Shown piece by piece: positions 37,807 through 46,315 of a DNA stretch of 62,661 nucleotides. The stretch's first letter is position 1. Every line of letters begins with the position of its first letter. The DNA is from a bacterium (lineage in GTDB: Bacteria; DRYD01), in assembly GCA_030549815.1 (NCBI GenBank), contig JAUQQQ010000010.1, positions 1 to 62,661 on the forward strand. Reading direction: 5' to 3'. Made by a program: the position numbers and the translations under genes. Below the pieces are notes generated by a model. The model saw nothing but the letters and a program-made list of their open reading frames with translations. It ran no database searches and was not told the origin of the DNA.

Positions 37807-38442
37807 TTACAAAAAAAACTTTCTAACTTCCCTATATATCTCCTCGATATTTTTTGTAGCGTCTATGTTTTCAATCCTTATTCCTTGTTTTCTTATTTCT
37901 TCAATAACAGGCAAAGTCTCTTTTGTATAAACATCATACCTTTTTCTTACTATTTCTTCATTGTCATCATTCCTTTGAATTAATTTGCTACCACAATAAT
38001 CACATTTTTCGTCATTTTGTGGTTTTTGGTAAATAAGGTGAAAAATAGAATTACAATTGGGACATACTCTTCTAAAACAAATCCGCTCTATCAAAACATT
38101 TAAAGGAACATCAAAAAAAATAGTTAAAAAAGGTATAACTTTATTTTCAATTAAAAAATATAGTTGGTCAACAGTTCTGGGATACCCGTCAAGTATAAAA
38201 TCCCTATCTTTTCCATTATTTAATTCATTTATAACAATTTGGTTTATAAGAGCAGAAGGCACAAGCAACCCTTGCCTAATGTATTCATTTGCTTTCTTTC
38301 CTATGTCAGTTTGTTCTTTTATGTGTTTTCGTAAAATATCGCCTGTAGAAAGGTAAAAAACATTTTCAAATTCTTGGGTTATTAATTTAGCTTGTGTTCC
38401 TTTACCACTACCTGGTGGTCCAAAAAATAGATAAAGGCGCAT
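37807..38442 (-). CDS. adk: Adenylate kinase
   Basis: Adk interconverts ATP, AMP and ADP in the cytoplasm. The P-loop GPPGSGKGTQ is at residues 8-17, followed by the AMP-binding LSTGDILRKHI and the FILDGYPRT motif. The LID domain (RICFRRVCPNCNSIFH...CDYCGSKL) carries the four zinc-binding cysteines. At 211 residues it is of normal length. The zinc-type LID is common in Gram-positives and thermophiles and adds stability. The ribosome site GGGGGGAT is strong. It lies apart from the usual secY-adk-map ribosomal cluster. Confidence 0.96.
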   Translation of the reverse strand: MRLYLFFGPPGSGKGTQAKLITQEFENVFYLSTGDILRKHIKEQTDIGKKANEYIRQGLLVPSALINQIVINELNNGKDRDFILDGYPRTVDQLYFLIENKVIPFLTIFFDVPLNVLIERICFRRVCPNCNSIFHLIYQKPQNDEKCDYCGSKLIQRNDDNEEIVRKRYDVYTKETLPVIEEIRKQGIRIENIDATKNIEEIYREVRKFFL

Positions 38443-38517
38443 TAAAAATCCCCCCTACAATCAAACCTTCCACACATTATTTTTTTTATAACAATTTTAA
38501 TTTCCTTTTCTGAAAAA

Positions 38518-39489
38518 TCAATTTCCCAAAATTTTATTAAATATTTCCACCTTTTTAGTATAATCAAGAGAATTATAAATTTCAGAAGATAAAAGTATTT
38601 TTTTTATTTCCACATCAGAAAAATTTCTCTTCAGTAGTTCAACAAGTTTTTCTTCTTCATTTTTGTCTTTCTCATCTACGTTAACAAAAAAATGATCGAT
38701 AAAATTTTGAGAGCATTTGTCTTTTTGAAACGAAAGCTTTCTATTTTTTTTAATGATAAAATCTGCTTGATAAAAGTTTTTGCTAATCATACAAGCCATT
38801 AAACAGTTAATTCCTTCATCATCTTTATAATCTATTGACAAAGGATAAAGATTGTAAAGGTATTCCAAGGTTTCTTTACTTGTATTATAAACAAAACAAG
38901 CTTCCAATAACAAACCCTCAACATCTTTTTCTCTATATCCAATATCTTGGAGAAAAAATTTCAACATATCCAAATCTCTTTTTCTAACTAACCAATAGGG
39001 TATGGACATATTGAATTTCAAGTCTCTATCCTTGATATTTGCTCCTTTCGAGTATAAAAATAAAACAATCTCTTTTTTAGAGTTAAAAGATGCAGTCATT
39101 ATAGGAGTAAATCCCAAAAAATTGTCTCTTAAATGAATATCTGCACCATTTTCAATAAGAATTTTAACAATATTTAAATATCCTTTCAAAATAGCCAACT
39201 TCAAAGGAGAATTGCCATATCTATCTTTTTCGTTTATAATTTTCCTAAAATCTGTTTGGGACAACAAAAAATTCAGAGTCTTATAAGAATTATTAATTGC
39301 ACAGTAATGAATAATATTTCTACCCTTTTCATCTTTAAAATCTAACAAAATATCTTTACCAACTTTACTTAATTCCCTATAGTTATCATTTTCTACATTT
39401 TCTACCAGATAACTATAATCAAACTTTACTTCTTTACAAGAAAATATGAAAAAAGTAAAAAAAAGTATAAAAACCAGAAATTTTTTCAC
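38518..39489 (-). CDS. Ankyrin-repeat lipoprotein
   Basis: The 323-residue product has a lipoprotein signal peptide ending FIFSC with the lipobox Cys at position 18, so it is predicted to be lipid-anchored in the envelope. Ankyrin repeats follow: DEKGRNIIHYCAINNSYKTL, DRYGNSPLKLAILKGYLNIV, and LGFTPIMTASFNSKKEIVLF, plus more degenerate copies towards the C-terminus (EGINCLMACMI). The repeats serve protein binding. Its start overlaps the alaS stop by 4 bases (ATGA-type junction), so translation is probably coupled to alaS. The biological partner is unknown. Confidence 0.88.
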   Translation of the reverse strand: MKKFLVFILFFTFFIFSCKEVKFDYSYLVENVENDNYRELSKVGKDILLDFKDEKGRNIIHYCAINNSYKTLNFLLSQTDFRKIINEKDRYGNSPLKLAILKGYLNIVKILIENGADIHLRDNFLGFTPIMTASFNSKKEIVLFLYSKGANIKDRDLKFNMSIPYWLVRKRDLDMLKFFLQDIGYREKDVEGLLLEACFVYNTSKETLEYLYNLYPLSIDYKDDEGINCLMACMISKNFYQADFIIKKNRKLSFQKDKCSQNFIDHFFVNVDEKDKNEEEKLVELLKRNFSDVEIKKILLSSEIYNSLDYTKKVEIFNKILGN

Positions 39490-42020
39490 AGTATTATCTT
39501 AAAATAATCCCCGAAAGGGATTAATTTTTTTCCAGGATAAAGATTGGCAAATTTTTCTGAAAAATCTTTGTGAAAAACAATTATTTTTTTTCCATTAACA
39601 TCAAACACCGCAGAATATTTCATTTTATTCTTAAGGTTATCATGGATAAAAAATAAATCCTGTTCGTTTTCAATTTTAAAACTAAGATCACTTTTTCCAG
39701 CCTTCAATTCTTCTTCAACCAACTTTGAGTATAATTTATTTTTAAGTTCTTTATTTTTTGCACTTAATTCTTTATTTTCATTCAATAATTTCTGAATAAA
39801 GATAAACAACTGTGATTCTTCCGTTTTTGTAATACTTTTAATTTCATCGATTATTTTTTGAATTTTTCTAATTTGTTCTAAGGTTTTTACAGAGGTAACA
39901 GCTTCTATTCGTTTGACTCCCATTTGAACAGACCCCACATAATATATCCTAAAAACCCCAATAGAAGATGTATTCTTTACATGAGTACCTCCACAAAGCT
40001 CATAAGAAAAATCTGAAATTTTTACTGTTCTTACAACATCAGGATATTTTTCGGCAAAAAGTGCAATAGCCCCCTCCTCTATGGCTTTACTATAAGGTTT
40101 GTATTCAACTTCCACATCAATACCCTCTACTATTTTTTCATTAACCAAATTTTCAATATTTTCTAAATCTGAATTAGTTAAGTTATCAAAGTGAGTAAAA
40201 TCAAACCTTAGCTTTTCAAAATGGACTAATGAGCCAGCCTGATAGACATGGTGTCCTAAAACCTTTCTTAAAGCGGCATGAAGTAAATGAGTGGCGGTAT
40301 GATTAGCAGCAGTTAAAAATCTCTTATTTTTATCAACCTTTAACAAAGCGTTAGTTCCTTTTTTTACAACTCCCCATTCAAGTCTACCAATATGGAAAAT
40401 AAAGCCTTCTATATGTTTTTGAGTGTCATTGACAACAAAAGAAAATTCTGAATTCTCAATTTTTCCTCTATCTCCGACTTGTCCTCCACTTTCAGCATAA
40501 AAAGGTGTCTGATCCGTAATTATTATAAAATCTTCATTACCATCATAATAATCCAGTGAAATATATTTATCATTTTCCTTTTTTATTATTCCGATTATCT
40601 TAGCCTCTGTTTCCAATTTTTCATACCCTACAAAATCAGTAGAAAAGTTTTCTTTTACTGAAAAAACTTTTATATCTGTTTCCTTTTGTCTTGATTTTTC
40701 TCTTTGAATTTCCAATTCTTTATAGAATTCTTCCATATTAATAGTGAAATTCTGAGATTTGGCTATTTCTAAGGTTAATTCAACAGGGAACCCCAAGGTA
40801 TCATAGAGGAAAAAGGCATCTTTACCTGTTAATTTTTTAATATTGAATTTAGAGAGGTACTCCAAGCCACGAAGCAAATTTTTATAAAATCCATTTTCTT
40901 CGTTTTCCAATACTTTCTTCACAAAATCTTTCCGTTTTGAAACTTCAGGATATACTTCTTTAAATATTTTTTCAACAACATCAGGGATTGTTTTTAGGAA
41001 GTTATTTTTTATTCCAAGTAATTTAGAATACAGTAAAGATCTTCTAATAAGTTTTCTTAGGACATATCCTCTTCCGTCGTTGGAAGGAACAACACCATCG
41101 GAAATAAGAAAAACTGCTCCTCTGCAATGATCCGCAACTATTCTTTTGTAAATCTCTTCGTATTCCCTGTATTTTTTTTCATCAAATTTAATCTTCATTT
41201 CATTATATACTTCTTCAATGTCTTTATGAATTAATTGTTGGATATGTTCGATAAGAGGCAAGAATAAATCCGTTAAGTATTGGTTTTCTTTATTTTGTAG
41301 TATTTTAGTAAGTCTTTCAAGTCCCATTCCAGTGTCTATGTTTTTTTGAGGCAAAGGAGAGAAAGTCCCGTCAGATTCCTTGAAATATTCGGTAAATACG
41401 ATATTCCATATTTCGATAAATCTTTCTTTTTTTTCACACTCTACGCATTCAAACCCAGGCTTACAATTAGGATCTGGACAATAAAAATTTTCGTAGAATA
41501 TTTCAGAGGATGGTCCACAAGGTCCAGTGGGTCCTGCAGGTCCCCAAAAATTATCTTCCAACCTAACTATTCTTTCCTTGTCTATACCTAAACTCAACCA
41601 TATTTGTTCTGCTTCATCGTCATTGGTATGACAACTAAAGTATAGTTTAGAAGGGTCGATTTTATATACATCTGTTAATAATTCGTAAGCCCAGTAGATA
41701 GATTCTTTTTTAAAATAATCACCGAAAGAAAAATTTCCGAGCATTTCAAAGAAAGTATGGTGTCTTAGGGTAAAACCGATGTTTTCTATATCATCCATTC
41801 TGAAACATTTTTGACATGTAGATACTCGTCTATATTTAGGAGTGATTTTTCCAGCGAATTCTGCTTTGAAAGGAACCATTCCTGCTGCAACAAAAAGAAG
41901 AGAAGGGTCGTTTTCAGGAATTAGACTAAAAGATGGTAAGATTTTGTGTCCTTTTTTTTCAAAAAACTCCAGGAATGTCGATCTAATTTGGTAGTGTGTT
42001 AGTTGTTTGTTTTCGATCAT
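39486..42020 (-). CDS. alaS: Alanyl-tRNA synthetase
   Basis: AlaRS charges tRNA-Ala and edits mischarged Ser and Gly. The class II catalytic domain begins YQIRSTFLEFFEKKGHKILPS and includes FVAAGMVPFK, RHHTFFEMLGNFSFGDYFK and GMGLERL. The editing domain holds the zinc ligands HTATH at 574-578 and the CGGTHV Cys at 676. A short coiled C-terminal domain follows. The start at 42020 gives 844 residues and a normal N-terminus. An in-frame ATG at 42083 would add 21 residues encoded partly by the GC-rich palindrome and is rejected. No Shine-Dalgarno is seen; a TATATA lies just upstream. alaS borders the origin region. Confidence 0.96.
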   Translation of the reverse strand: MIENKQLTHYQIRSTFLEFFEKKGHKILPSFSLIPENDPSLLFVAAGMVPFKAEFAGKITPKYRRVSTCQKCFRMDDIENIGFTLRHHTFFEMLGNFSFGDYFKKESIYWAYELLTDVYKIDPSKLYFSCHTNDDEAEQIWLSLGIDKERIVRLEDNFWGPAGPTGPCGPSSEIFYENFYCPDPNCKPGFECVECEKKERFIEIWNIVFTEYFKESDGTFSPLPQKNIDTGMGLERLTKILQNKENQYLTDLFLPLIEHIQQLIHKDIEEVYNEMKIKFDEKKYREYEEIYKRIVADHCRGAVFLISDGVVPSNDGRGYVLRKLIRRSLLYSKLLGIKNNFLKTIPDVVEKIFKEVYPEVSKRKDFVKKVLENEENGFYKNLLRGLEYLSKFNIKKLTGKDAFFLYDTLGFPVELTLEIAKSQNFTINMEEFYKELEIQREKSRQKETDIKVFSVKENFSTDFVGYEKLETEAKIIGIIKKENDKYISLDYYDGNEDFIIITDQTPFYAESGGQVGDRGKIENSEFSFVVNDTQKHIEGFIFHIGRLEWGVVKKGTNALLKVDKNKRFLTAANHTATHLLHAALRKVLGHHVYQAGSLVHFEKLRFDFTHFDNLTNSDLENIENLVNEKIVEGIDVEVEYKPYSKAIEEGAIALFAEKYPDVVRTVKISDFSYELCGGTHVKNTSSIGVFRIYYVGSVQMGVKRIEAVTSVKTLEQIRKIQKIIDEIKSITKTEESQLFIFIQKLLNENKELSAKNKELKNKLYSKLVEEELKAGKSDLSFKIENEQDLFFIHDNLKNKMKYSAVFDVNGKKIIVFHKDFSEKFANLYPGKKLIPFGDYFKIIL

Positions 42021-42046
42021 ATTGTTTTGGTGTGGGGGTTTATATA

Positions 42047-42062
42047 CCGCCGGGCCCCGCGG
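42047..42062. other. 16-bp all-G/C imperfect palindrome upstream of alaS
   Basis: CCGCCGGGCCCCGCGG is sixteen consecutive G/C bases in a genome where such runs are otherwise absent outside tRNA genes. It equals its own reverse complement at 14 of 16 positions. It sits immediately upstream of a TATATA that could be the alaS -10 box, 27 bases before the start codon. It could be a protein-binding site or a DNA/RNA structure; its function is unknown. Confidence 0.5.
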
Positions 42063-42277
42063 TTTTTCTTTCCCTATTTTCAAAATTTTTCCTTTTTTTA
42101 TCTTTTCCTCTTATTTCTTCGTGGTTTTAAATCCTTTCCTATACTAATTTTGATTTGAAAAAAAAATGATTCATACTGGTGAATAATTTTTCCCTATTTG
42201 GTTCGCTGTTTTCCCAAAAATTTTATAAAAATTTTTATAAAAAATTTTATAAAAAAAATTAATTCTGTTAGTAGTGC

Positions 42278-42330
42278 TTACTACTACTATATATATACAT
42301 ATAAAGATAGTAGTAGTATAATTATCCACA
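42278..42330 (+). promoter_or_regulatory. DnaA-trio repeats next to a consensus DnaA box, with a mirrored copy
   Basis: TAGTAGTAG (42308-42316) ends five bases before TTATCCACA (42322-42330). This is the arrangement described for DnaA-trios that guide DnaA onto single strands in the basal unwinding system. A mirror copy, TTACTACTACTA (42278-42289), stands on the other side of an AT-only segment (TATATATACATATAAAGA), making a perfect CTACTACTA/TAGTAGTAG inverted repeat. No DnaA box flanks the left copy. Confidence 0.7.
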
Positions 42331-42332
42331 TT

Positions 42333-42658
42333 TGTGGAAAACTTTTTAGAAATAAGTATTTTCAATGGATTGTGGTTTTTGGGGGATGTGGAAAAAGTGT
42401 GGAAAAACTCCAAAAGTATGTGGAAAAAATTTTTTATTTTCTGAAGTTTTCCACATTTTTTCCACATACATACTCCTGTTTTTCCACAAAAAATTAAAAG
42501 TTTTCCACAAAAACGTCAAAAGTTTTCCACATGTGGAAAAAATTGTTAAAAATGTGGAAAAGTTGGGGGGGGGATGTGGAAAAAATTTTTGGGGTGTGGA
42601 AAACTATGTGGAAAAAATGTGGAAAAGTCGGTGGAAAAGTCAGGGAGGATGTGGAAAA
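42333..42658. repeat. Cluster of sixteen TGTGGAAAA (TTTTCCACA) DnaA-box variants
   Basis: Exact forward copies start at 42333, 42387, 42398, 42419, 42532, 42553, 42575, 42595, 42607, 42618 and 42650. Exact reverse copies start at 42447, 42458, 42480, 42501 and 42523. The copies at 42523 and 42532 form a head-to-head palindrome (TTTTCCACATGTGGAAAA). They differ from the consensus DnaA box by one base. Orientation is in blocks: four forward, five reverse, seven forward. Confidence 0.9.
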
Positions 42659-42659
42659 C

Positions 42660-43340
42660 TCTATTTGTGAAATTTTTACAAAATTGTTAACTTTGTTAAA
42701 AATTTCTTGCTTAATGTTACACAATTATTGAAAATATTACATAATTGTTAAATTTCTAAAAAAATTGTTAACCAATTGTTACAACTTTATAAAGCATTGA
42801 TAGAAAAGAAATTATAAAGACAAAAAAATGCAAAAAAAATTGATTTTTATCGTTTTTTTGAACTTTTTTAAAAAAAATGTTAAAAAATTATTGAAAAAAT
42901 GTTAAATTTGTAAATGAAAACTTAAAATTGTAACAAAAAAGTTAATCTGTTGTAAAAAATTTGTTAACAGAAAAATTTTTTTACAAAATTAAAAGATTTT
43001 TTACAAATTTTACTTTGTTTTTACAAATTTTACAATTCAAATGTTAAAAATTTTTTAAAAATTTTTTAAAAAAGTATTACAAAATTTTTGCCAAAATGTA
43101 AAAATTGTAAAAAATTTATGAAAATTATTGCCAAATTATTAATAAATTGTTAAAATTTATAAACCAAATAAAATCAATGTATAAAAGTAGTTTACAAAAT
43201 TGTTAAATTTATTAAAAAATTATGAAATTTTTTACCAAATTATTGACAAATTGTTACAAAATTATTGAATTTTTGTAAAAATATCGATAAAAATGTTAAA
43301 ATTGTAAAAAAAATGTGAACAAATTTAAAAACAAAGAAAA
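42660..43340. other. Very AT-rich tract of the origin (probable unwinding region)
   Basis: The segment is almost entirely A and T with recurring AATTGTTAA, TTTGTTAA and TTACAAAATT strings (for example 42681-42700, 42745-42753, 42767-42780, 43199-43206). No open frame of coding character and no hairpin with GC stem was found. Its place beside the DnaA box field suggests a DNA unwinding element or helicase-loading region, longer than in most origins. Confidence 0.6.
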
Positions 43341-43584
43341 ATAAAGCAAAGATAAAAACTTTGAAATACAGTAAAAACACACTTCTTTGTCGTGTTAATA
43401 AACCCACGAAATCCTACAACAAGAATACACTACAATCTCTACCACTTGTATTGCACTTATATAGTTAAATACAAGAAAGACAGAAAATTGAATTTATACA
43501 GTATCTTAGTGAACTGTTTTGATATCTTTTAATTTCCCACGATGTTATACAGCAAACTTTAACAAAAGGTATCAAGTAAATGTA

Positions 43585-44409
43585 TTATACTATCTTTGCA
43601 CTTTCTAACTGCTTCTTAAAAATAAATAAACTTACTAAAATAACAATAAATGATAAAATAAAAGATGCTGCTATTGAAGTTGGTAAATCGAAACTGTAAA
43701 ACGCCCTCGAATATATATACATCATTAGAGTGTAAGTTGAAGTGCCTGGCCCACCTTCAGTAACAATAAAAATCTCAGCGAAAACTTTTAAAGCAGACAA
43801 AACCGAAAGAAATGAAGCAAAGTAAAATGTCCCCTTTACCAATGGTAAATAAATATACCACATCTTTTGGAAAAAATTCATCCCATCCAAAACACCATTC
43901 TCTATTATCTCTTTCGAAATAGAATATAATGAAGAAAGATAAATCAAAACATAATACCCTAAACCCTTCCAAAAAGTCAATAAAAAAGCTACCAACATAG
44001 AATAATAATAATTCGACAAAAAAGGAATCTTTAGCCCAAAAAATTTAAACAACCAATCATTAACCACTCCCTCATCATTAAACATTACTTTAAAAACAAA
44101 ACCAATACTTGCAATCGGTATAACAACTGGTAAATAAAATATCATCCTGAAGAACGAAGCTTGCTTGTCCGATAATTTATAAATAACAAAAGCAATAAAA
44201 AACGAAATTAACTGCAACGGTATTACTATTATACAATAAAAAAACGAATTCTTTAACGAAACCCAAAAAAGATTATCACTTAATACAAATCTGAAACTCT
44301 CTATTATTGAACTTTCTCTATAAACATAAAAAATACCAATTATTATTGATAAAACATTAAATATTAACCAAAAAATAATAAAAGGAAGTATTAGATAAAA
44401 TAAACGCAT
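43585..44409 (-). CDS. Sugar-type ABC transporter permease (MalF/UgpA-like)
   Basis: The 274-residue inner-membrane protein has about six transmembrane helices and the permease EAA loop ENGVLDGMNFFQKMWYIYLPLVK, which docks the ATPase. YLPVVIPIASIGFVFKVMF and GGPGTSTYTLMMYIYSRAF are characteristic of carbohydrate-uptake CUT1 permeases. It lacks the extra periplasmic loop of MalF, resembling UgpA or LacF. Its partner permease lies 4.5 kb away at 48951-49760, separated by mfd, an LptC-like gene and prfB. No binding protein or ATPase gene is in the window. Its coding strand is G/T-rich, unlike that of the partner. Confidence 0.88.
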   Translation of the reverse strand: MRLFYLILPFIIFWLIFNVLSIIIGIFYVYRESSIIESFRFVLSDNLFWVSLKNSFFYCIIVIPLQLISFFIAFVIYKLSDKQASFFRMIFYLPVVIPIASIGFVFKVMFNDEGVVNDWLFKFFGLKIPFLSNYYYSMLVAFLLTFWKGLGYYVLIYLSSLYSISKEIIENGVLDGMNFFQKMWYIYLPLVKGTFYFASFLSVLSALKVFAEIFIVTEGGPGTSTYTLMMYIYSRAFYSFDLPTSIAASFILSFIVILVSLFIFKKQLESAKIV

Positions 44410-44412
44410 TTT

Positions 44413-44775
44413 CTATTTATTTGCTTTTATTAACATTAAATTTCCCTTTACTACTGAAAGTATTATTTGCTGGATTATAATTATATCCACTTTTAATGAT
44501 TTGGAAATTTTTATTTTTGTTGTTAAAATTAAAACGATGAGATTGGTTTGTATGCTAATAATGGGAATGTAATTTAATATCTCTTTGGTGGATTTGTATT
44601 TTTGGTAAATAAGAGTGTCAAGTATTGAAAGGATGTCAAAAATTTTGGCTAAACTTTCAAAAATTTGTGCCATAATCTCATCAATTTCTGACTTTTTTTT
44701 CTTAAACTTTATTATTTTTGATAAGGTAGAACAACAGTTTTTACTTATTTTATTTAGTATTCTACCTCCAAACAT
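44413..44775 (-). CDS. Hypothetical protein between prfB and the permease gene
   Basis: The frame fits exactly between the prfB stop (2-base gap) and the permease start (3-base gap), which argues for a real gene. The 120-residue product has a basic Lys-rich stretch (IIKFKKKKSEIDEI), a predicted amphipathic helix (MAQIFESLAKIFDILSILDTL) and a hydrophobic segment IPIISIQTNLIVLILTTKIK that could be membrane-associated. There is no known domain. The ATG has no Shine-Dalgarno ahead of it. The visible strand-composition switch of the window lies at its 3' end. Confidence 0.5.
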   Translation of the reverse strand: MFGGRILNKISKNCCSTLSKIIKFKKKKSEIDEIMAQIFESLAKIFDILSILDTLIYQKYKSTKEILNYIPIISIQTNLIVLILTTKIKISKSLKVDIIIIQQIILSVVKGNLMLIKANK

Positions 44776-44777
44776 TG

Positions 44778-45851
44778 TTATTGTTGGACTTTTTGTTTAT
44801 TGTAGAAAAGAAGGTAATCAAGGATTAATTTATCTATATTCCCATCCAAAACTTCTTCCACTTTGTAGATTTCTGTGTTTGTTCTTAAATCTTTTATCAT
44901 TTTGTAAGGGTGTAAAACGTAGCTTCTTATTTGATTTCCCCAAGCAGCTTGTTGTTTAGTTTTAAAACTATCCACTTTTTGGCTAATTTTTTGTTTTTCC
45001 AAGTCGTATATTTTACTTTTAAGTATTTTTAGAGCTGTTTCTTTATTTTGATGTTGGCTTCGTTCATTTGAGCATGTTACTGTTATACCAGTAGGAATAT
45101 GTGTTATCCTAACAGCGGATTCGTTTTTATTTACATGTTGTCCTCCAGCCCCTCCTGCTTTAAATGTTTCTATTTTCAAATCTTCAGGTTTTATTTCAAT
45201 ATTTATGTTATCTTCTATTTTAGGGATAACTTCCACGAGAGCAAAAGAAGTGTGCCTTTTGTTTTGTGCATTAAATGCAGAAGTCCTTACTAATCTATGA
45301 ACTCCTTTTTCCGATTTTAAGTATCCGTATGCTGATTTAATAATTATTTCGCATCCTTTTATACCTGCTTCTTGTCCGTATGTTATGTCTGTTATTGTGT
45401 AGGGTAGTTTATTTTTTTCAGCCCATAAACAGTACATTCTCATTAGCATTTGAGCCCAGTCTTGAGCATCTGTCCCACCTGCTCCTGCAGTTATCGTTAA
45501 TATCGCATCATAATCATCGTATTCCTCACTTAATAACAAATCTATCGATAGTTTTTCAAAATTTATAATTATATCGTTGTAAATTTTTTCTATATCTTTT
45601 ATATCTTCGCTTTGTTCCCCGTATAATTTATAAATTTCTTCAAAATCTTGGACATCTTTATATAATTTTTCATACTTCAGAACTAATTCTTCAAGCCTTT
45701 TCCTTTCTTTTATCTTCTTGAAATCTGGGTTAATTTGGTTTTCTAAGTCTTTTAATAAAACCTCTAATTTATTTTTTAAATCTTGTATAAGTGGATAGTA
45801 TTCTGCGAGTTTAGATTTTATATTTTTTATTTCTTTAAGGTCTATTACCAT
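44778..45851 (-). CDS. prfB: Peptide chain release factor 2
   Basis: RF2 releases peptides at UGA and UAA. The 357-residue protein has the helical N-domain, the GTDAQDWAQMLMRMY segment typical of RF2, the GGQ motif in AGGAGGQHVNKNESAVR (about 234-240) and KILKSKIYDLEKQK. The tripeptide that reads the stop codon is SPF in ordinary RF2 but SAF here (191-193, TSAFNAQNKRHTSFA). There is no in-frame UGA, so the autoregulatory frameshift common in prfB is absent. It overlaps the upstream lipoprotein gene by 7 bases. RF2 rather than RF1 is supported by the overall sequence and the S-x-F form. Confidence 0.9.
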   Translation of the reverse strand: MVIDLKEIKNIKSKLAEYYPLIQDLKNKLEVLLKDLENQINPDFKKIKERKRLEELVLKYEKLYKDVQDFEEIYKLYGEQSEDIKDIEKIYNDIIINFEKLSIDLLLSEEYDDYDAILTITAGAGGTDAQDWAQMLMRMYCLWAEKNKLPYTITDITYGQEAGIKGCEIIIKSAYGYLKSEKGVHRLVRTSAFNAQNKRHTSFALVEVIPKIEDNINIEIKPEDLKIETFKAGGAGGQHVNKNESAVRITHIPTGITVTCSNERSQHQNKETALKILKSKIYDLEKQKISQKVDSFKTKQQAAWGNQIRSYVLHPYKMIKDLRTNTEIYKVEEVLDGNIDKLILDYLLFYNKQKVQQ

Positions 45852-46315
45852 ACTCCTCTGTTTTGTAAAGTATAAATCTTGTTTTCTTTTAGGTCAATGT
45901 TAATTTTATATGCTTTTACTACTTTTTCCTCTTTTTTATTCTTATTAATGATTTCCACATCATATCCTTCTATCATCATTTTTTTTAAGTTAATAATCGG
46001 ATCTTTTTTTATATCGATTAATAAATTTTTTATTTCTACTTGTAGAGGAGGTTTTGGAATTATAGTTAATTCTCTCAGATTCATTTTTCCTTCAACTATT
46101 CTCGTTCTACCCCCTTTGAAATATATCATCATTTCTTCAAAATAAACTTGACTGTTTTGGTATATTCCATTTTTCACAGAAAAATATGTTTCGTTATTAA
46201 CGTAGTAGGTCAAATTTTTGAATTTAAGGTTTTCATTTTTTATTTGCTTCTGACATGAGCTAAAGGTAACCAGTATTATAGCCAAAACTAAACTAAACTT
46301 CAACAACTTCTCCAT
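45845..46315 (-). CDS. Small lipoprotein, possibly LptC-like
   Basis: The 156-residue product has a lipoprotein signal ending VTFSSC (Cys21). A beta-strand-rich body follows with repeating short strands (LKFKNLTYYVNNETYFSVKNG, GRTRIVEGKMNLRELTI). This layout resembles LptC or LptA, periplasmic proteins that carry lipopolysaccharide between membranes, and would fit the lpxC and lpxB-like genes here. Similarity is only at the level of fold pattern. It overlaps mfd by 23 bases upstream and prfB by 7 downstream, so it is embedded in a housekeeping operon. Confidence 0.6.
   Translation of the reverse strand: MEKLLKFSLVLAIILVTFSSCQKQIKNENLKFKNLTYYVNNETYFSVKNGIYQNSQVYFEEMMIYFKGGRTRIVEGKMNLRELTIIPKPPLQVEIKNLLIDIKKDPIINLKKMMIEGYDVEIINKNKKEEKVVKAYKINIDLKENKIYTLQNRGVW

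Larger units (their letters stand above)
42170..43380. other. oriC: Chromosomal replication origin (oriC)
   Basis: The gene-free region of about 1.5 kb between alaS and the ABC permease has the parts of a bacterial origin in order. An AT-rich stretch and TAG trinucleotide repeats come first (42278-42316), then a consensus DnaA box TTATCCACA (42322-42330). A dense field of variant boxes (TGTGGAAAA or its complement, sixteen copies to 42658) follows, and then about 650 bp of very AT-rich DNA with recurrent TTGTTAA strings. The strand composition of the whole window also changes within about 2 kb. dnaA and dnaN are not adjacent. The remainder, 43381-43584, holds nothing recognisable. Confidence 0.85.

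Noticed and set aside
42021-42083. Longer alaS start at 42083
   Set aside because: It would translate the G/C palindrome and promoter-like TATATA and add 21 residues absent from AlaRS; the start at 42020 gives the normal N-terminus.
42333-42658. Repeats resembling a CRISPR array
   Set aside because: Units are 9 bp, in both orientations, with irregular spacing and no cas genes; they fit DnaA boxes.
42198-42731. Several open frames with MWKK.. repeats across the DnaA box field
   Set aside because: They are translations of the repeated TGTGGAAAA boxes on both strands, with no ribosome sites and no protein-like composition.
43445-43475. CTTGTAT/ATACAAG inverted repeat as a terminator behind the permease gene
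   Set aside because: The stem is short and A/T-rich, the loop is 17 bases and no T run follows on the minus strand.
44778-45851. Programmed frameshift in prfB
   Set aside because: The gene is a single uninterrupted frame with no in-frame UGA near the start.
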